DNA from: an uncultured Desulfovibrio sp.
GTDB taxonomy: Bacteria > Desulfobacterota > Desulfovibrionia > Desulfovibrionales > Desulfovibrionaceae
DNA length: 64,000 nucleotides
Assembly: GCA_913060505.1 (NCBI GenBank)
Contig: CAJXRQ010000011.1
Span: 1 to 64,000, forward strand
Direction of reading: 5' to 3'
This document shows positions 49,913-59,862 of this stretch, one piece after another. The notes under the pieces are model-generated. The model made no database searches, was not told where the DNA came from, and saw only the letters and a list, made by a program, of their open reading frames with translations. Within the stretch, counting starts at the first letter, position 1; each line of letters begins with the position of its first letter. The position numbers were made by a program, and so were the translations under genes.

Positions 49913-50149
49913 ATGTCGCGAATCGTGATCCAGGAGGACAGGTGCAAGGGCTGTCTGCTCTGTACAACTGTTTGTCCGACCCAGATCATCGTGCAGTCCG
50001 ACCGGTTCAACCAAAGCGGCTACAAGGTCGCTGAGGTTCCGGGACCGGACATGGAAAAATGCTTGGGATGCACGTCCTGTGCATTGATTTGTCCGGATCT
50101 GGCCATCAAGGTCTACAAAACCCCTAAGAAAAACAAAGGGGCCGCTTAA
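49913..50149 (+). CDS. korD: 2-oxoacid:ferredoxin oxidoreductase delta (ferredoxin) subunit
   Basis: Two 4Fe-4S motifs CKGCLLCTTVCP and CLGCTSCALICP; first gene of four-gene 2-oxoacid oxidoreductase operon. Confidence 0.92.
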   Translation: MSRIVIQEDRCKGCLLCTTVCPTQIIVQSDRFNQSGYKVAEVPGPDMEKCLGCTSCALICPDLAIKVYKTPKKNKGAA

Positions 50150-51216
50150 TGACCAAACAACCTGAAAGAATCTTCGTCAAGGGTAACGAAGCCGTTGCAC
50201 GCGGCGCGCTGGCAGCGCACTGCAAATGTTTCTTCGGCTATCCCATTACCCCCCAGAACGAAATACCCGAATTCCTGTCGGCGGAAATGCCCAAGGCGGG
50301 CGGCCGCTTCGTGCAGGCGGAATCCGAGGTGGCTGCGGCCAACATGCTTCTGGGCGCAGGGGCTTGTGGTATCCGGGCCATGACGTCATCATCCAGTCCG
50401 GGTATTTCCCTGAAGCAGGAAGCCATATCCTATATGGCCGGCTCCGAAATTCCCGCGGTTATCGTGAACATGAACCGTGGGGGACCAGGTCTTGGCGACA
50501 TCGGCCCGGCACAGGGCGACTACTACCAGTCAACCCGGGGCGGCGGTCACGGCGACTATCGTCTGCTGGTGCTGGCTCCCTCCACCGGGCAGGAAGCATA
50601 CGACCTGACCATCAAGGCCTTTGATCTGACCTTCAAGTATCGCAACCCGGTCATGATTCTGGGCGACGCCATCCTTGGCCAGATGAAGGAAGCCATCATA
50701 CCGTGGCAGCCTGAAAACATAGACGACGAGGCCGGACGGGATTGGTCCTTGACCGGCGCGGACAAGCGCGAAAAAAGACTCATCAAGTCCCTGTTCCTCG
50801 AAGAAGGCGCACTGGCCGAGCAAAACCGGACCTTGCAGACCAAGTATGACGACATGCAGTCGTACGTGGAGTACGAGGAGTTCGAAACAGAAGACGCGGA
50901 ACTCGTGGTCTGCGCTTACGGCTCCATCGGCCGCATAGCCAAATCCGCCGTACGCTCTTTGCGTGCGCAGGGTAAAAAGGTCGGCCTGTTCCGTCCCATC
51001 ACCCTGTATCCGTTTCCGAGCGAACCGTTGCTGGCGCTGGCCAGGCAAGGCAAGCGCTTCCTGACTATCGAACACAATCTGGGCCAGATGGTGGACGATG
51101 TCCGCCTTGCCATCCGCACGGTTGCCGACTCGGAGTTCGCACCGATCTTCCCCGGCAACCTGCCCGTTCCCGAAGATATCGAGGGACCGGTCCTCAAATG
51201 CCTGGAGGGTAAATAA
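50149..51216 (+). CDS. korA: 2-oxoacid:ferredoxin oxidoreductase alpha subunit (KorA/VorB-like)
   Basis: KGNEAVARGALAAHCKCFFGYPITPQNEIPEFLS, NRGGPGLGDIGPAQGDY; TAATG overlap with korD. Confidence 0.92.
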   Translation: MTKQPERIFVKGNEAVARGALAAHCKCFFGYPITPQNEIPEFLSAEMPKAGGRFVQAESEVAAANMLLGAGACGIRAMTSSSSPGISLKQEAISYMAGSEIPAVIVNMNRGGPGLGDIGPAQGDYYQSTRGGGHGDYRLLVLAPSTGQEAYDLTIKAFDLTFKYRNPVMILGDAILGQMKEAIIPWQPENIDDEAGRDWSLTGADKREKRLIKSLFLEEGALAEQNRTLQTKYDDMQSYVEYEEFETEDAELVVCAYGSIGRIAKSAVRSLRAQGKKVGLFRPITLYPFPSEPLLALARQGKRFLTIEHNLGQMVDDVRLAIRTVADSEFAPIFPGNLPVPEDIEGPVLKCLEGK

Positions 51217-51987
51217 ATGTCCGAAATGAACGAAAAGCTCGTTTTCGACCGTCCCCAGGCCGTTATTGACAGGCCGACCCACTATTGCCCGGGCTGCCAT
51301 CACGGCGTTGCCCACCGGCTGGTGGCCGAACTGCTCGAAGAACTGGACGTAGTGGAAAAGACCCTGCTGGTCACTTCCATCGGCTGCTCGGTTTTTCTCT
51401 ACAACTATTTGAATGTGGACGCCGTGGAAGCGCCTCATGGACGCGCTCCGGCAGTTGCCACGGGCGTAAAGGCCGCACGCAACGACAAGTTTGTGTTCGC
51501 CTATCAGGGTGACGGCGATCTGGCTTCCATCGGCATGGCCGAGATTCTGCACGCCGCCAACCGTGGCGAGCGAATTGCCGTAGTCTTTGTGAACAACACG
51601 GTTTACGGCATGACCGGCGGCCAGATGGCTCCGACAACGCTCATAGGTCAGAAGACGACCACCTGCCCGGAAGGACGCTGCCTTGAGCGCGAGGGTGCGC
51701 CCATCCGCATGACGGAAATCATCGCAGGATTGGGCGGAACCGCATTTGCCGGGCGCGCCTCGCTTGATTCCGTCAAGAACATCCGCACGGCCAAGAAATA
51801 CATACGCAAGGCGTTCCAATGCCAGTTGGAAGACCGTGGCTTCGGCTTCGTGGAACTGCTCTCCGCCTGTCCGACAAACTGGAAAATGACGCCCCTCAAA
51901 GCCAACGAGCGCATTGCCGACGCAATGATCCCGTACTTCCCGCTCGGCGTGTTCAAGGATGTGACCGAAGAGGGAGGTGAATGCTAA
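51217..51987 (+). CDS. korB: 2-oxoacid:ferredoxin oxidoreductase beta (TPP-binding) subunit
   Basis: HYCPGCHHGVAHRL, GDGDLASIGMAEILHAANRGERIAVVFVNNTVYGMTGGQ. Confidence 0.93.
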   Translation: MSEMNEKLVFDRPQAVIDRPTHYCPGCHHGVAHRLVAELLEELDVVEKTLLVTSIGCSVFLYNYLNVDAVEAPHGRAPAVATGVKAARNDKFVFAYQGDGDLASIGMAEILHAANRGERIAVVFVNNTVYGMTGGQMAPTTLIGQKTTTCPEGRCLEREGAPIRMTEIIAGLGGTAFAGRASLDSVKNIRTAKKYIRKAFQCQLEDRGFGFVELLSACPTNWKMTPLKANERIADAMIPYFPLGVFKDVTEEGGEC

Positions 51988-52532
51988 TGGCTCGCCATCT
52001 CGATGCAATCATTGCCGGATTCGGTGGACAGGGTGTCATGCTCATTGGCAACCTGCTTGCCTACGCAGGTATGAAGGACAACCTGAACGTCACCTATATT
52101 CCGGTTTACGGACCGGAAATGCGTGGCGGAACCGCCAACTGCACGGTGGTCCTTTCCGAAGAGGAAATCGGCTCGCCCATCATTCGCAGGCCAACCAGTC
52201 TGATCATCATGAACCGCCCCAGTCTGGACAAGTTCCAGCCGAGGCTTCAGGACGGCTGCGTCAACATTATCAACTCGTCGCTCATCGACATGGAGCTGGC
52301 GGACAAGGAGCGCGTGGAGTGCCACGCCGTTCCCTGCAATGACATAGCGGACAAGCTTGGAAACACCCGCATGGCCAACATGGTGGCGCTCGGCGCCTAT
52401 GTTCAGGCTACGGGCATCATCCCGCTCAAGGCCGTCATCGACAGCCTGCCCAACGTCATCTCCGCGCATTACCACAAACTCATCCCTTCAAACGCAAAAG
52501 CGCTGGAAGCCGGCGCAGAACTGATCGGATAA
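51987..52532 (+). CDS. korC: 2-oxoacid:ferredoxin oxidoreductase gamma subunit
   Basis: [36 protein letters not shown]; overlaps korB stop by 1 bp. Confidence 0.93.
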   Translation: MARHLDAIIAGFGGQGVMLIGNLLAYAGMKDNLNVTYIPVYGPEMRGGTANCTVVLSEEEIGSPIIRRPTSLIIMNRPSLDKFQPRLQDGCVNIINSSLIDMELADKERVECHAVPCNDIADKLGNTRMANMVALGAYVQATGIIPLKAVIDSLPNVISAHYHKLIPSNAKALEAGAELIG

Positions 52533-52540
52533 GTAATACT

Positions 52541-52580
52541 TTTGTGGAGGGAACCTTTTGCAAAAGGTTCCCTCCACAAA
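52541..52580. repeat. 40-bp perfect palindrome after korC (probable bidirectional terminator/intergenic hairpin)
   Basis: TTTGTGGAGGGAACCTTTTGCAAAAGGTTCCCTCCACAAA, self-complementary over all 40 bases. Confidence 0.92.
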
Positions 52581-52958
52581 CCCCACCTTCCAAAACCATT
52601 TTCCAACACCCTTTCGGGTGTAGAAACACCATCAATCAGCCTTTATCACATACAAAACCTCTTTTGTTTTCAACAAACAGTTTTCCCCTTCACAAAAGAA
52701 CAACATTGAATATTGCATATTTAATATTGCAACAATACTCCTTTTTTATTCTCTGCATTATGCAAATAACCAAAGTTAAAATTATTCCTATACACTAAAC
52801 ACATATCTCTATAAATACTGGACAAAGTATATCTAGCAGGAGTAATTGAAGTTGATTTTCCTGAAATTTTACAGAAGTGTAAAATCCTATTCATGATCAG
52901 AAAGAATTATTGAGAATAATCGTCTGGAGAATTCAATAAACAACCGAGGGAGAGGAAA

Positions 52959-53834
52959 ATGAAGACCGTTACGTTAACACTGGCATTACTGGCTCTATTT
53001 GTAACCACTGCAATGGCGCAATCCTATGATTGGCCCTATTATACTGCCTTCACTACCACAAGCGGTGGAGACATCAGAACGAACATATACTGGCGCCAGT
53101 CGGATTTTGGGGAATGCGAACTGCCGACGAAAAATGCAACTCCCATCAGCTATAATTCTCCCGGCGACATGACTATTTGCTTCCCATTCACCAATACCGG
53201 CCTTTCCAAAGACTGCATAGCCCATATTTACTCCCACTATGATAGTGGTACAAGCACTTGGAAAATCGAAGAAGCCGATATTTATTACTTTGACGACAAC
53301 TATATCTATTATTGTGGAAATATTAGCCTTGAAGGCTCAAACAACATGAAGTTGGACAAACAAATTCGCTTTCCTCGCGCTATGGAAGCCGGTACGACGC
53401 TGCAGGCATCCTTTACCGGAGAAAGTGGCACATATACGGGTACTTTTGCCGTTTCTCTCTATGATGACAATCAAACCTTCAAAAAAAGCCTGCTTCCTTC
53501 CGGCGAAAGTGATCTTACCGACTGCATAACCACAGTGACATCCTTCACCGTTACACACGATGATATGTCCGAGGTCTGCATGGACATCGATCTATCAAGC
53601 GGCGGGAAAGGGAGCCTTCAATATACTGAATATACAAAAGAAATAGATGGATCTGACATGGAATCGAGAATCCAAAGCGTCCTGAAGGTTCTTGACCGGG
53701 GCACTGGTTGGCCTTCATCAACAGATCTCACCGAGGCCTCGGTTCTTTCCACTTTGCAGGGCGCCGAACTGCCCACTGCAATCCAAAAGGTGACTCAAAA
53801 GGTCAAAAACCGTGTGGCGGTCATTCCTCTCTAA
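52959..53834 (+). CDS. Secreted protein of unknown function
   Basis: Signal peptide MKTVTLTLALLALFVTTAMAQ; GGGAGAGG RBS; six Cys in mature part; flanked by AT-rich DNA and strong terminator. Confidence 0.8.
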   Translation: MKTVTLTLALLALFVTTAMAQSYDWPYYTAFTTTSGGDIRTNIYWRQSDFGECELPTKNATPISYNSPGDMTICFPFTNTGLSKDCIAHIYSHYDSGTSTWKIEEADIYYFDDNYIYYCGNISLEGSNNMKLDKQIRFPRAMEAGTTLQASFTGESGTYTGTFAVSLYDDNQTFKKSLLPSGESDLTDCITTVTSFTVTHDDMSEVCMDIDLSSGGKGSLQYTEYTKEIDGSDMESRIQSVLKVLDRGTGWPSSTDLTEASVLSTLQGAELPTAIQKVTQKVKNRVAVIPL

Positions 53835-53869
53835 ATCTATCCCGATCTGTCCACTTTAATTGTATGAGA

Positions 53870-53904
53870 GCTTTGCCCGTTCTATGTTGTAGAACGGGCA
53901 AAGC
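53870..53904 (+). terminator. Terminator after secreted protein gene
   Basis: GCTTTGCCCGTTCTA-TGTTG-TAGAACGGGCAAAGC, 15-bp perfect stem then TGTTTCATTTCTCGTTTT. Confidence 0.9.
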
Positions 53905-54216
53905 TGTTTCATTTCTCGTTTTGAAACGTTTTTAAGTATCCCCAGTCTTCCGAAAACAGATACAGCACCATATTCCAAATACAATGCCCCTCATAAAGGG
54001 CTTTCAAAACCATTGGAGAAACACGTTGTAGTCTTTTGTAATTCATTAAAGTTAAAGCCCGGGCCTGTTTTCAGGCTCTCTTCTTCGTAACCAAAATACA
54101 ACCAGTAATCGCAGACCTGTCTCAAAACCGTAACCATCTGTAATAAGAGACATTATATTCTCCCGAGGTGTTTGACGCACTCGTGCGAATAAAAAGCCAA
54201 TTCAAGGAGAGAACCA

Positions 54217-55335
54217 ATGTCACAGATGGAACGCAGAGATTTTCTTCGCCTCGGTCTTGCCGCCGGTGCCGTAGCCGCCGTTAGTGCGATGCCGAACAAG
54301 GCCCAGGCCGCCTATACCCGCATCACAATAGACGAAGTCCGCGCAATGGATCCGAAAACCATGGCGGAAAACTCCGGTCTGGTCATGAGCGGCTGGGACA
54401 GCCTGCATGCTTCTGCCAACAAAATCCGCAATCCGAAAATCCGCAATACCGTGCTTGAAATCATGACCAAGCCAGCGCCTACGCTCATGAAACGAATCGG
54501 TTCTTCGGAAAAAAAGGAAATCTGGAAAGAATTAACCGCCAAAGGATTGCTGAAGGACATCGCCCTCAATGATTTCCTGCCCCCGTCCAAATCACCCAGT
54601 GCAGCACCACAGCCGTTTTATTCAGCACCGGGCAGCGGATACGGTAGCCACCATGCCTATCCGGGCGGACTGATCACTCATACCGACCTGAACACACGCG
54701 TTTCCATGGCCTTGTATGAGGGCTACCGGGAGGTTTACGACTATTTGCTTGACCGTGATGTGGTTATCGCCTCCCAGCTTCTGCACGACCTTCACAAGCC
54801 GTGGGTATTCCAATGGCACAAGGACGGCGAATCGCGGGGTGAAATGAAACTGGCCGGAACCGGCGAACACCATCCGCTGGGCGTGGCGGAGTCCATTGTG
54901 CGCGGGTTGCCAGCGGAAGTCTGTATTGCACAGGCCTGTGCCCACAACCACCCCCGAACTCCGGAGGACGAAGCCAAGGTTGTCGGCTGGATTACGGCCG
55001 CATCCATCATCGCCGGTGTCGATCCGGTCAAACGCGGTCTTTTGGAAACAGGTGGTAAAACACTGCCACTCCCCCGCCGTCAGGAAGGTTTTGTGTGCCA
55101 CCTCGGCGACCATGACTGGATTCTGACCGTCCCCGCAGCCCAGTGGACCATCCCGGTCATGAAACAGATTGCCGAGCGGGATTACGGCATCAAGTCCAAC
55201 GATACCAAAGGATTCAACAGCCTGAGAAACTATGTTTTCTCACAGGCAACCATCATGGGCCTGTATGAAACATACGCAGCCAAAGGCGAGCAGGAATTAA
55301 CCCGCACCGTCCATTCCATCGTCACTCCCGCCTAA
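54217..55335 (+). CDS. Tat-signal HD-domain (putative metal-dependent phosphohydrolase-fold) protein
   Basis: Tat leader ERRDFLRLGLAAGAVAAVSAMPNKAQAA; HD-like H...HD...H...H pattern (GGLITHTDLN, ASQLLHDLHKPW, GEHHPLGVAE, ACAHNHP). Confidence 0.8.
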   Translation: MSQMERRDFLRLGLAAGAVAAVSAMPNKAQAAYTRITIDEVRAMDPKTMAENSGLVMSGWDSLHASANKIRNPKIRNTVLEIMTKPAPTLMKRIGSSEKKEIWKELTAKGLLKDIALNDFLPPSKSPSAAPQPFYSAPGSGYGSHHAYPGGLITHTDLNTRVSMALYEGYREVYDYLLDRDVVIASQLLHDLHKPWVFQWHKDGESRGEMKLAGTGEHHPLGVAESIVRGLPAEVCIAQACAHNHPRTPEDEAKVVGWITAASIIAGVDPVKRGLLETGGKTLPLPRRQEGFVCHLGDHDWILTVPAAQWTIPVMKQIAERDYGIKSNDTKGFNSLRNYVFSQATIMGLYETYAAKGEQELTRTVHSIVTPA

Positions 55336-55341
55336 TAAAAA

Positions 55342-55370
55342 GGCCCGATCCGCTCAAAGCGGATCGGGCC
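55342..55370. terminator. Bidirectional terminator between convergent genes
   Basis: GGCCCGATCCGCT-CAA-AGCGGATCGGGCC, 13-bp stem. Confidence 0.85.
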
Positions 55371-55394
55371 ATATTCTTGTTACTACCCGTTTAG

Positions 55395-57911
55395 TTATTC
55401 GGAATCGGAATTCAAATCCGCAATCAGGGCATTGAGTTCCCCGGCAATACGGGAAAGTTCAACGCAGGCCTCGGCAGACTGACTCATGGTTTCCATGGTT
55501 TCCTCGGATATCTGGTTGATTTCGTCAGTGGAGCGCGTCACCTGCTCGGTAGCGGCGGACTGTTCTTCTGCTGCCGTGGCAATACCCCGGACCTGGTCAG
55601 CCATTCCTTCGGCAAGACTGACGATCTCCTGCAACGAACTCCCGGCGGCATGGGACAGATCCGTGCAATTGTTCACCACTTCGGCAGCTTTTTCCGTCTG
55701 AACCACATTTCGCTCGGTCACTCCCTGAATGGCGTTAATGGCGTCACCCACTTCCTTGGTCGCCACCATGGTCTTTTCCGCAAGCTTGCGCACTTCGTCC
55801 GCAACAACCGCAAAACCACGCCCGGCCTCGCCTGCGCGTGCCGCTTCAATGGCTGCGTTCAAAGCCAGAAGGTTAGTCTGGTCCGCTATATCCGTGATGA
55901 CCGTCATGACTTGTCCAATGCCGTCCGCCTGACTTCCAAGTTCGCGCATATTGCCTTGGAGCACTTCGGCAAGCTTTTCCACCTCGTTGACTGCGGAAAC
56001 GACCTCGTCGACCTTTGTACGACCGTCCTGAGCCTGATTCCTCGTGGCTTCGGCATTTTCAGCAGCCAAACTGGAATTTTTAGCCACTTCCATGACCGTA
56101 ACGTTCATTTCTTCCATGGCTGTAGCGGCTTCCGTGGTTCTCCGGCCCTGACGCACAGCTCCATCGTTCGCCCCCTGAACCCGCTCGGAAAGTTCGTCGG
56201 AAGCCGCTGTCATGCGTTCGGAAAGCTGCTTCGCCTCTGTGGCAATGCGCAACATCTTCCGCCGCGATTCCATAATCTGCGTCTGGTCCACCACAATTTC
56301 CAAAGCGCCAGCAGCTCGTCCCTCGTCATCAAAAAAAGGAATGGCGTGGTTGGCAACTTCCATGGTGCCGTGAACCGATTCCACGGAACTTGTTCCGCTT
56401 TCACCCTTCAGAGAAGCCATAGCCCGTTCACAGGCCCATTGTGAAGTGTCGCAATTTCCTGACTTAAATGCTTCGCTGCACTTTACACCGACAAGTGAGG
56501 AAGCGCTCTTTCCGGCACAAGCGGCAGTGGATTTGTTGGCATAGAGCAATGTCGAATCCCTGTTTACAGTGAAAAGGGGAAACGGCATGGCGTCGAATAT
56601 GGCTGTAAAGGTGTTGGCCAGGCCATTGACCCCCTGTACCAACTCGGCAAAGGCGCCGTCATATTTCGAAACATTGCCCCTCGCCGTCATCTCACCGGTT
56701 CGAACCTTGGCGGCCGTTCCTTCGCATTCGGCAATCAACGCAGCAATGCTTTTGGGTATCTGTTCCACCGAAGCCGCGATTTCACCGATCTCGTCTCTGG
56801 TGTTCACATTGGAAGTGGCTTCAAGATTGCCTCGGGCAACCTCGGCCGCAAAGGTCCGTATACGGGACAAAGGCTTGAAAATGGCAAAAGGCAGGACAGC
56901 GAAAACGGCAATGGCCGGAAGGAGAACAGCGCAAAGGAATATTCCGAGTACCAACATGGTGGCGCTGCTGATAATGCTGTTTTGCAGGGAAATATCATCT
57001 GCAACCACAATAACGCCAATAGGTTCGCCCTTGTAATCCTTCACCGGCACGTAGGCGATGGCATGGTTGCCGGAAACGGTCATGGTCCGTTCTTTCATTC
57101 CTCGATCGAGGGTTGCCGAAGTGACTATCCTGTCCAGAAGGTCACTCTTTTTCCCGGCTACGCGTACAAATTTGTTGTCCAGCACCGGATTTTTCGCGGG
57201 ATCCTGCAACTTGGTGGTCGTAGGCAAAAGTTTGGCGTCCATGTACAGGGTGAAGAACTTGTTGTCTTCTTCCTCGAAAAATCGAAAAACATCGTCGTAA
57301 CTCTTGAGCACTTCCACGGATCCGAGATGTTTTCCTTCAGGAGAAACGACAGGAGCCAATCCGCGAATGGCAAATCCTCCTCTCCCTGGTTCCACGCCTC
57401 GGCGGGACTTGCCATCCCGGTTTACGTCGATAACTGTCTGACGAAATCCGGAAATATCGTCAGAAATATCCACCCACTTGCCGTTGCGTTTGGCCTGCTT
57501 TGCTCGCCACATGCGCACCAGACTGCGGCCATTGGGCATATGAAAATGCAACTTGAGTTTCTTCCCGGTGGTAGCGGCATAGCCTTCCAATACGGGCTTG
57601 AGTTCCGCACGAAGCAACTCGCGCGCCTGTTGGGCTGAGGAATCGCTTTCATTGTCCATATCTCCGGATGCCGCCAATTCGTAGGCACGCTGCACAACCG
57701 CCATGCGGCTGAACAATGCAGCTTCCTCCTGGGCGCGGATGGACGCACTCTCCGTGTTCAAGGCCAACTTTTCTGCAGTGTTGCCCACCATCATGTCGGC
57801 GACAGAGTAGCGAAGGTCGTCAAACTGACCAGTCAGCAAGAAATAACCAACAAAGCCGACCACCAGCACCAAGGGCACGATGGGAATGAAAATCTTGTAT
57901 TTGATGCTCAT
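55395..57911 (-). CDS. Methyl-accepting chemotaxis protein with periplasmic sensor, HAMP and PAS
   Basis: MCP hairpin [68 protein letters not shown]; trimmed to ATG at 57911. Confidence 0.93.
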   Translation of the reverse strand: MSIKYKIFIPIVPLVLVVGFVGYFLLTGQFDDLRYSVADMMVGNTAEKLALNTESASIRAQEEAALFSRMAVVQRAYELAASGDMDNESDSSAQQARELLRAELKPVLEGYAATTGKKLKLHFHMPNGRSLVRMWRAKQAKRNGKWVDISDDISGFRQTVIDVNRDGKSRRGVEPGRGGFAIRGLAPVVSPEGKHLGSVEVLKSYDDVFRFFEEEDNKFFTLYMDAKLLPTTTKLQDPAKNPVLDNKFVRVAGKKSDLLDRIVTSATLDRGMKERTMTVSGNHAIAYVPVKDYKGEPIGVIVVADDISLQNSIISSATMLVLGIFLCAVLLPAIAVFAVLPFAIFKPLSRIRTFAAEVARGNLEATSNVNTRDEIGEIAASVEQIPKSIAALIAECEGTAAKVRTGEMTARGNVSKYDGAFAELVQGVNGLANTFTAIFDAMPFPLFTVNRDSTLLYANKSTAACAGKSASSLVGVKCSEAFKSGNCDTSQWACERAMASLKGESGTSSVESVHGTMEVANHAIPFFDDEGRAAGALEIVVDQTQIMESRRKMLRIATEAKQLSERMTAASDELSERVQGANDGAVRQGRRTTEAATAMEEMNVTVMEVAKNSSLAAENAEATRNQAQDGRTKVDEVVSAVNEVEKLAEVLQGNMRELGSQADGIGQVMTVITDIADQTNLLALNAAIEAARAGEAGRGFAVVADEVRKLAEKTMVATKEVGDAINAIQGVTERNVVQTEKAAEVVNNCTDLSHAAGSSLQEIVSLAEGMADQVRGIATAAEEQSAATEQVTRSTDEINQISEETMETMSQSAEACVELSRIAGELNALIADLNSDSE

Positions 57912-58368
57912 ATGGGCTCTCCTCTCCAACAGCATATGGTGGCCACGTCGAAAAACCAAGGGCACACCGATTTTTCGGCAAAAAAAACTCCCTTACCGGC
58001 CCTATACAACAGAAAGAAGGAAAGACAAGTATTGTTAAAAAATACACGAATACTATAAGGAATAACCTCTGCTCATTGAATGTGGGATAACCTAGTAGTG
58101 ATTTTTTTCACAATCAAAAAAAATAGGCGTATACGCTAACCCGGCAACGGAATTCTGCCTCTGTGTTATTTTTTCATACACTTTGCCCAAAATATGTGGC
58201 AAAAAAATGGTGTTTTGCTCTTTGGTGCTAGCAGTATTAACATAATTGTTATCAAAATTGCAGCATATTAGTTTTTTTTAACATTTATCGTAAAAATACA
58301 GTATTTTTAATAGGTGACACAAATCAAACTTGCATTTAATATCCTGAAATCAAAATAACTATTTTTAT

Positions 58369-58384
58369 TGGCACACGGTTTGTA
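58369..58384 (+). promoter_or_regulatory. Candidate sigma-54 promoter of glnA
   Basis: TGGCACACGGTTTGTA versus TGGCACGNNNNTTGCW: correct GG-to-G spacing, mismatches at G7 and C15. Confidence 0.6.
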
Positions 58385-58444
58385 TTTTCAACCGGGTTCA
58401 TAAAGGCTGCAAGACCGAAACCACCAAACAATTGGAGGAATCCC

Positions 58445-59788
58445 ATGGACATCCCCGTTTTCAATTGCAAAAACGCGGACGACGTTCTCAAAGCCGTCAA
58501 GGACTACAACGTCAGTTTCATTCAGTACTGGTTTGTCGATATTCTCGGAACTCTGAAATCCTTCCAGATCACGCCCAACGAGCTGGAAGCCTCTTTTGAA
58601 GAAGGTATGGGATTCGACGGTTCTTCCATTCTCGGATTCTGCCGCATTGACGAGTCCGACATGGTCGCCATGCCCGACCCCACCACGTTCCAGATATGCT
58701 CATGGCGGCCAACGGAACGCCCTGTGGCACGCATGTTCTGCGATGTGGTCAACCCGGATGGAACTCCCTTTGCCGCAGACTCCCGCTACATCCTGAAAAA
58801 AGTCATCGCACAGGCCGCAGAAAAGGGTTTCACCTATTACGTCGGTCCCGAACTCGAATTCTTCACCTTTGCCGACGATCAGGACACGGAAATTCTGGAC
58901 CGTGGCGGCTACTTTGACGCTCCTCCGCTGGATCTGGGCAACAACATCCGCCGCGACATCATCTTTGCCCTGGAGTCCATGGGAATGAAGGTCGAATACT
59001 CGCACCACGAGGTAGCACCTTCCCAGCATGAGATAGACCTGCGCTACGACGAAGGCCTGCGCATGGCGGACACGGCCATGACCTACCGCGTGGTGGTCAA
59101 GGAAACGGCCCGCAAGCACGGTTGTTATGCCACCTTCATGCCCAAGCCCATCTTCGGTGAAAACGGCTCCGGCATGCATGTTCACCAGTCCCTGTTCAAA
59201 AACGGCAAGAACGTATTCTACGACGCTTCGGACCAATACCACCTTTCTTCCGAAGGCAAGAGTTACATTGCCGGTATTCTGAAACACGCTCCCGAATTCG
59301 TCTGCGTGACCAACCAGTGGGTCAACTCCTACAAGCGCCTTGTCCCGGGCTATGAAGCCCCTGTCTACATGGCGTGGGCACGCCGCAACCGCTCGGCGCT
59401 GGTCCGTGTGCCCATGTACAAACCGGGCAAGGAAGCAGCCACCCGCATGGAACTGCGTTGCCCGGACCCGGCCGCCAACCCGTATCTGTGCTTTGCCGTC
59501 ATGCTGGCTGCAGGGCTCAGGGGCATGGACGAAAATTATACCCTTGCCGCTCCGGTGGAAGAAGACATCTTCGAAATGAACACCCGCCAGCTCAAACGCA
59601 ACAAGATCAAGGCCCTGCCCGGTTCCCTGTATGAAGCAGCCATGACTTTGAAAAAATCCAAATTCATGAAGGACGTGCTAGGCGAGCATCTGCACACTGC
59701 ACTGGTGGAAAACAAAATCGCCGAGTGGGACGAATACCGTACACAGGTCACGGAATTCGAGCTGGACAAATACCTCCCCATTCTCTAA
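58445..59788 (+). CDS. glnA: Type I glutamine synthetase
   Basis: FVDILGTLKSFQI, GMGFDGSSILGF, EVAPSQHEID, NGSGMHVHQSL; RBS GGAGG. Confidence 0.96.
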   Translation: MDIPVFNCKNADDVLKAVKDYNVSFIQYWFVDILGTLKSFQITPNELEASFEEGMGFDGSSILGFCRIDESDMVAMPDPTTFQICSWRPTERPVARMFCDVVNPDGTPFAADSRYILKKVIAQAAEKGFTYYVGPELEFFTFADDQDTEILDRGGYFDAPPLDLGNNIRRDIIFALESMGMKVEYSHHEVAPSQHEIDLRYDEGLRMADTAMTYRVVVKETARKHGCYATFMPKPIFGENGSGMHVHQSLFKNGKNVFYDASDQYHLSSEGKSYIAGILKHAPEFVCVTNQWVNSYKRLVPGYEAPVYMAWARRNRSALVRVPMYKPGKEAATRMELRCPDPAANPYLCFAVMLAAGLRGMDENYTLAAPVEEDIFEMNTRQLKRNKIKALPGSLYEAAMTLKKSKFMKDVLGEHLHTALVENKIAEWDEYRTQVTEFELDKYLPIL

Positions 59789-59806
59789 TCACGCCAAAGT
59801 GCAATA

Positions 59807-59846
59807 CAACAAAAAAAGCCCCGGAAAACCGGGGCTTTTTTTGTTG
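59807..59846. terminator. Bidirectional terminator after glnA
   Basis: CAACAAAAAAAGCCCCGG-AAAA-CCGGGGCTTTTTTTGTTG. Confidence 0.95.
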
Positions 59847-59862
59847 AATAGTTCTCCTGCGA

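Noticed and set aside
50530-52008. 492-aa minus-strand ORF antisense to korA/korB
   Set aside because: kor subunits are clear on plus with overlapping starts/stops. The antisense translation is His/Gly/Arg-rich shadow sequence.
52541-52580. Perfect palindrome as an IS terminal inverted repeat
   Set aside because: No transposase ORF or second copy seen in the window, and the two arms are contiguous.
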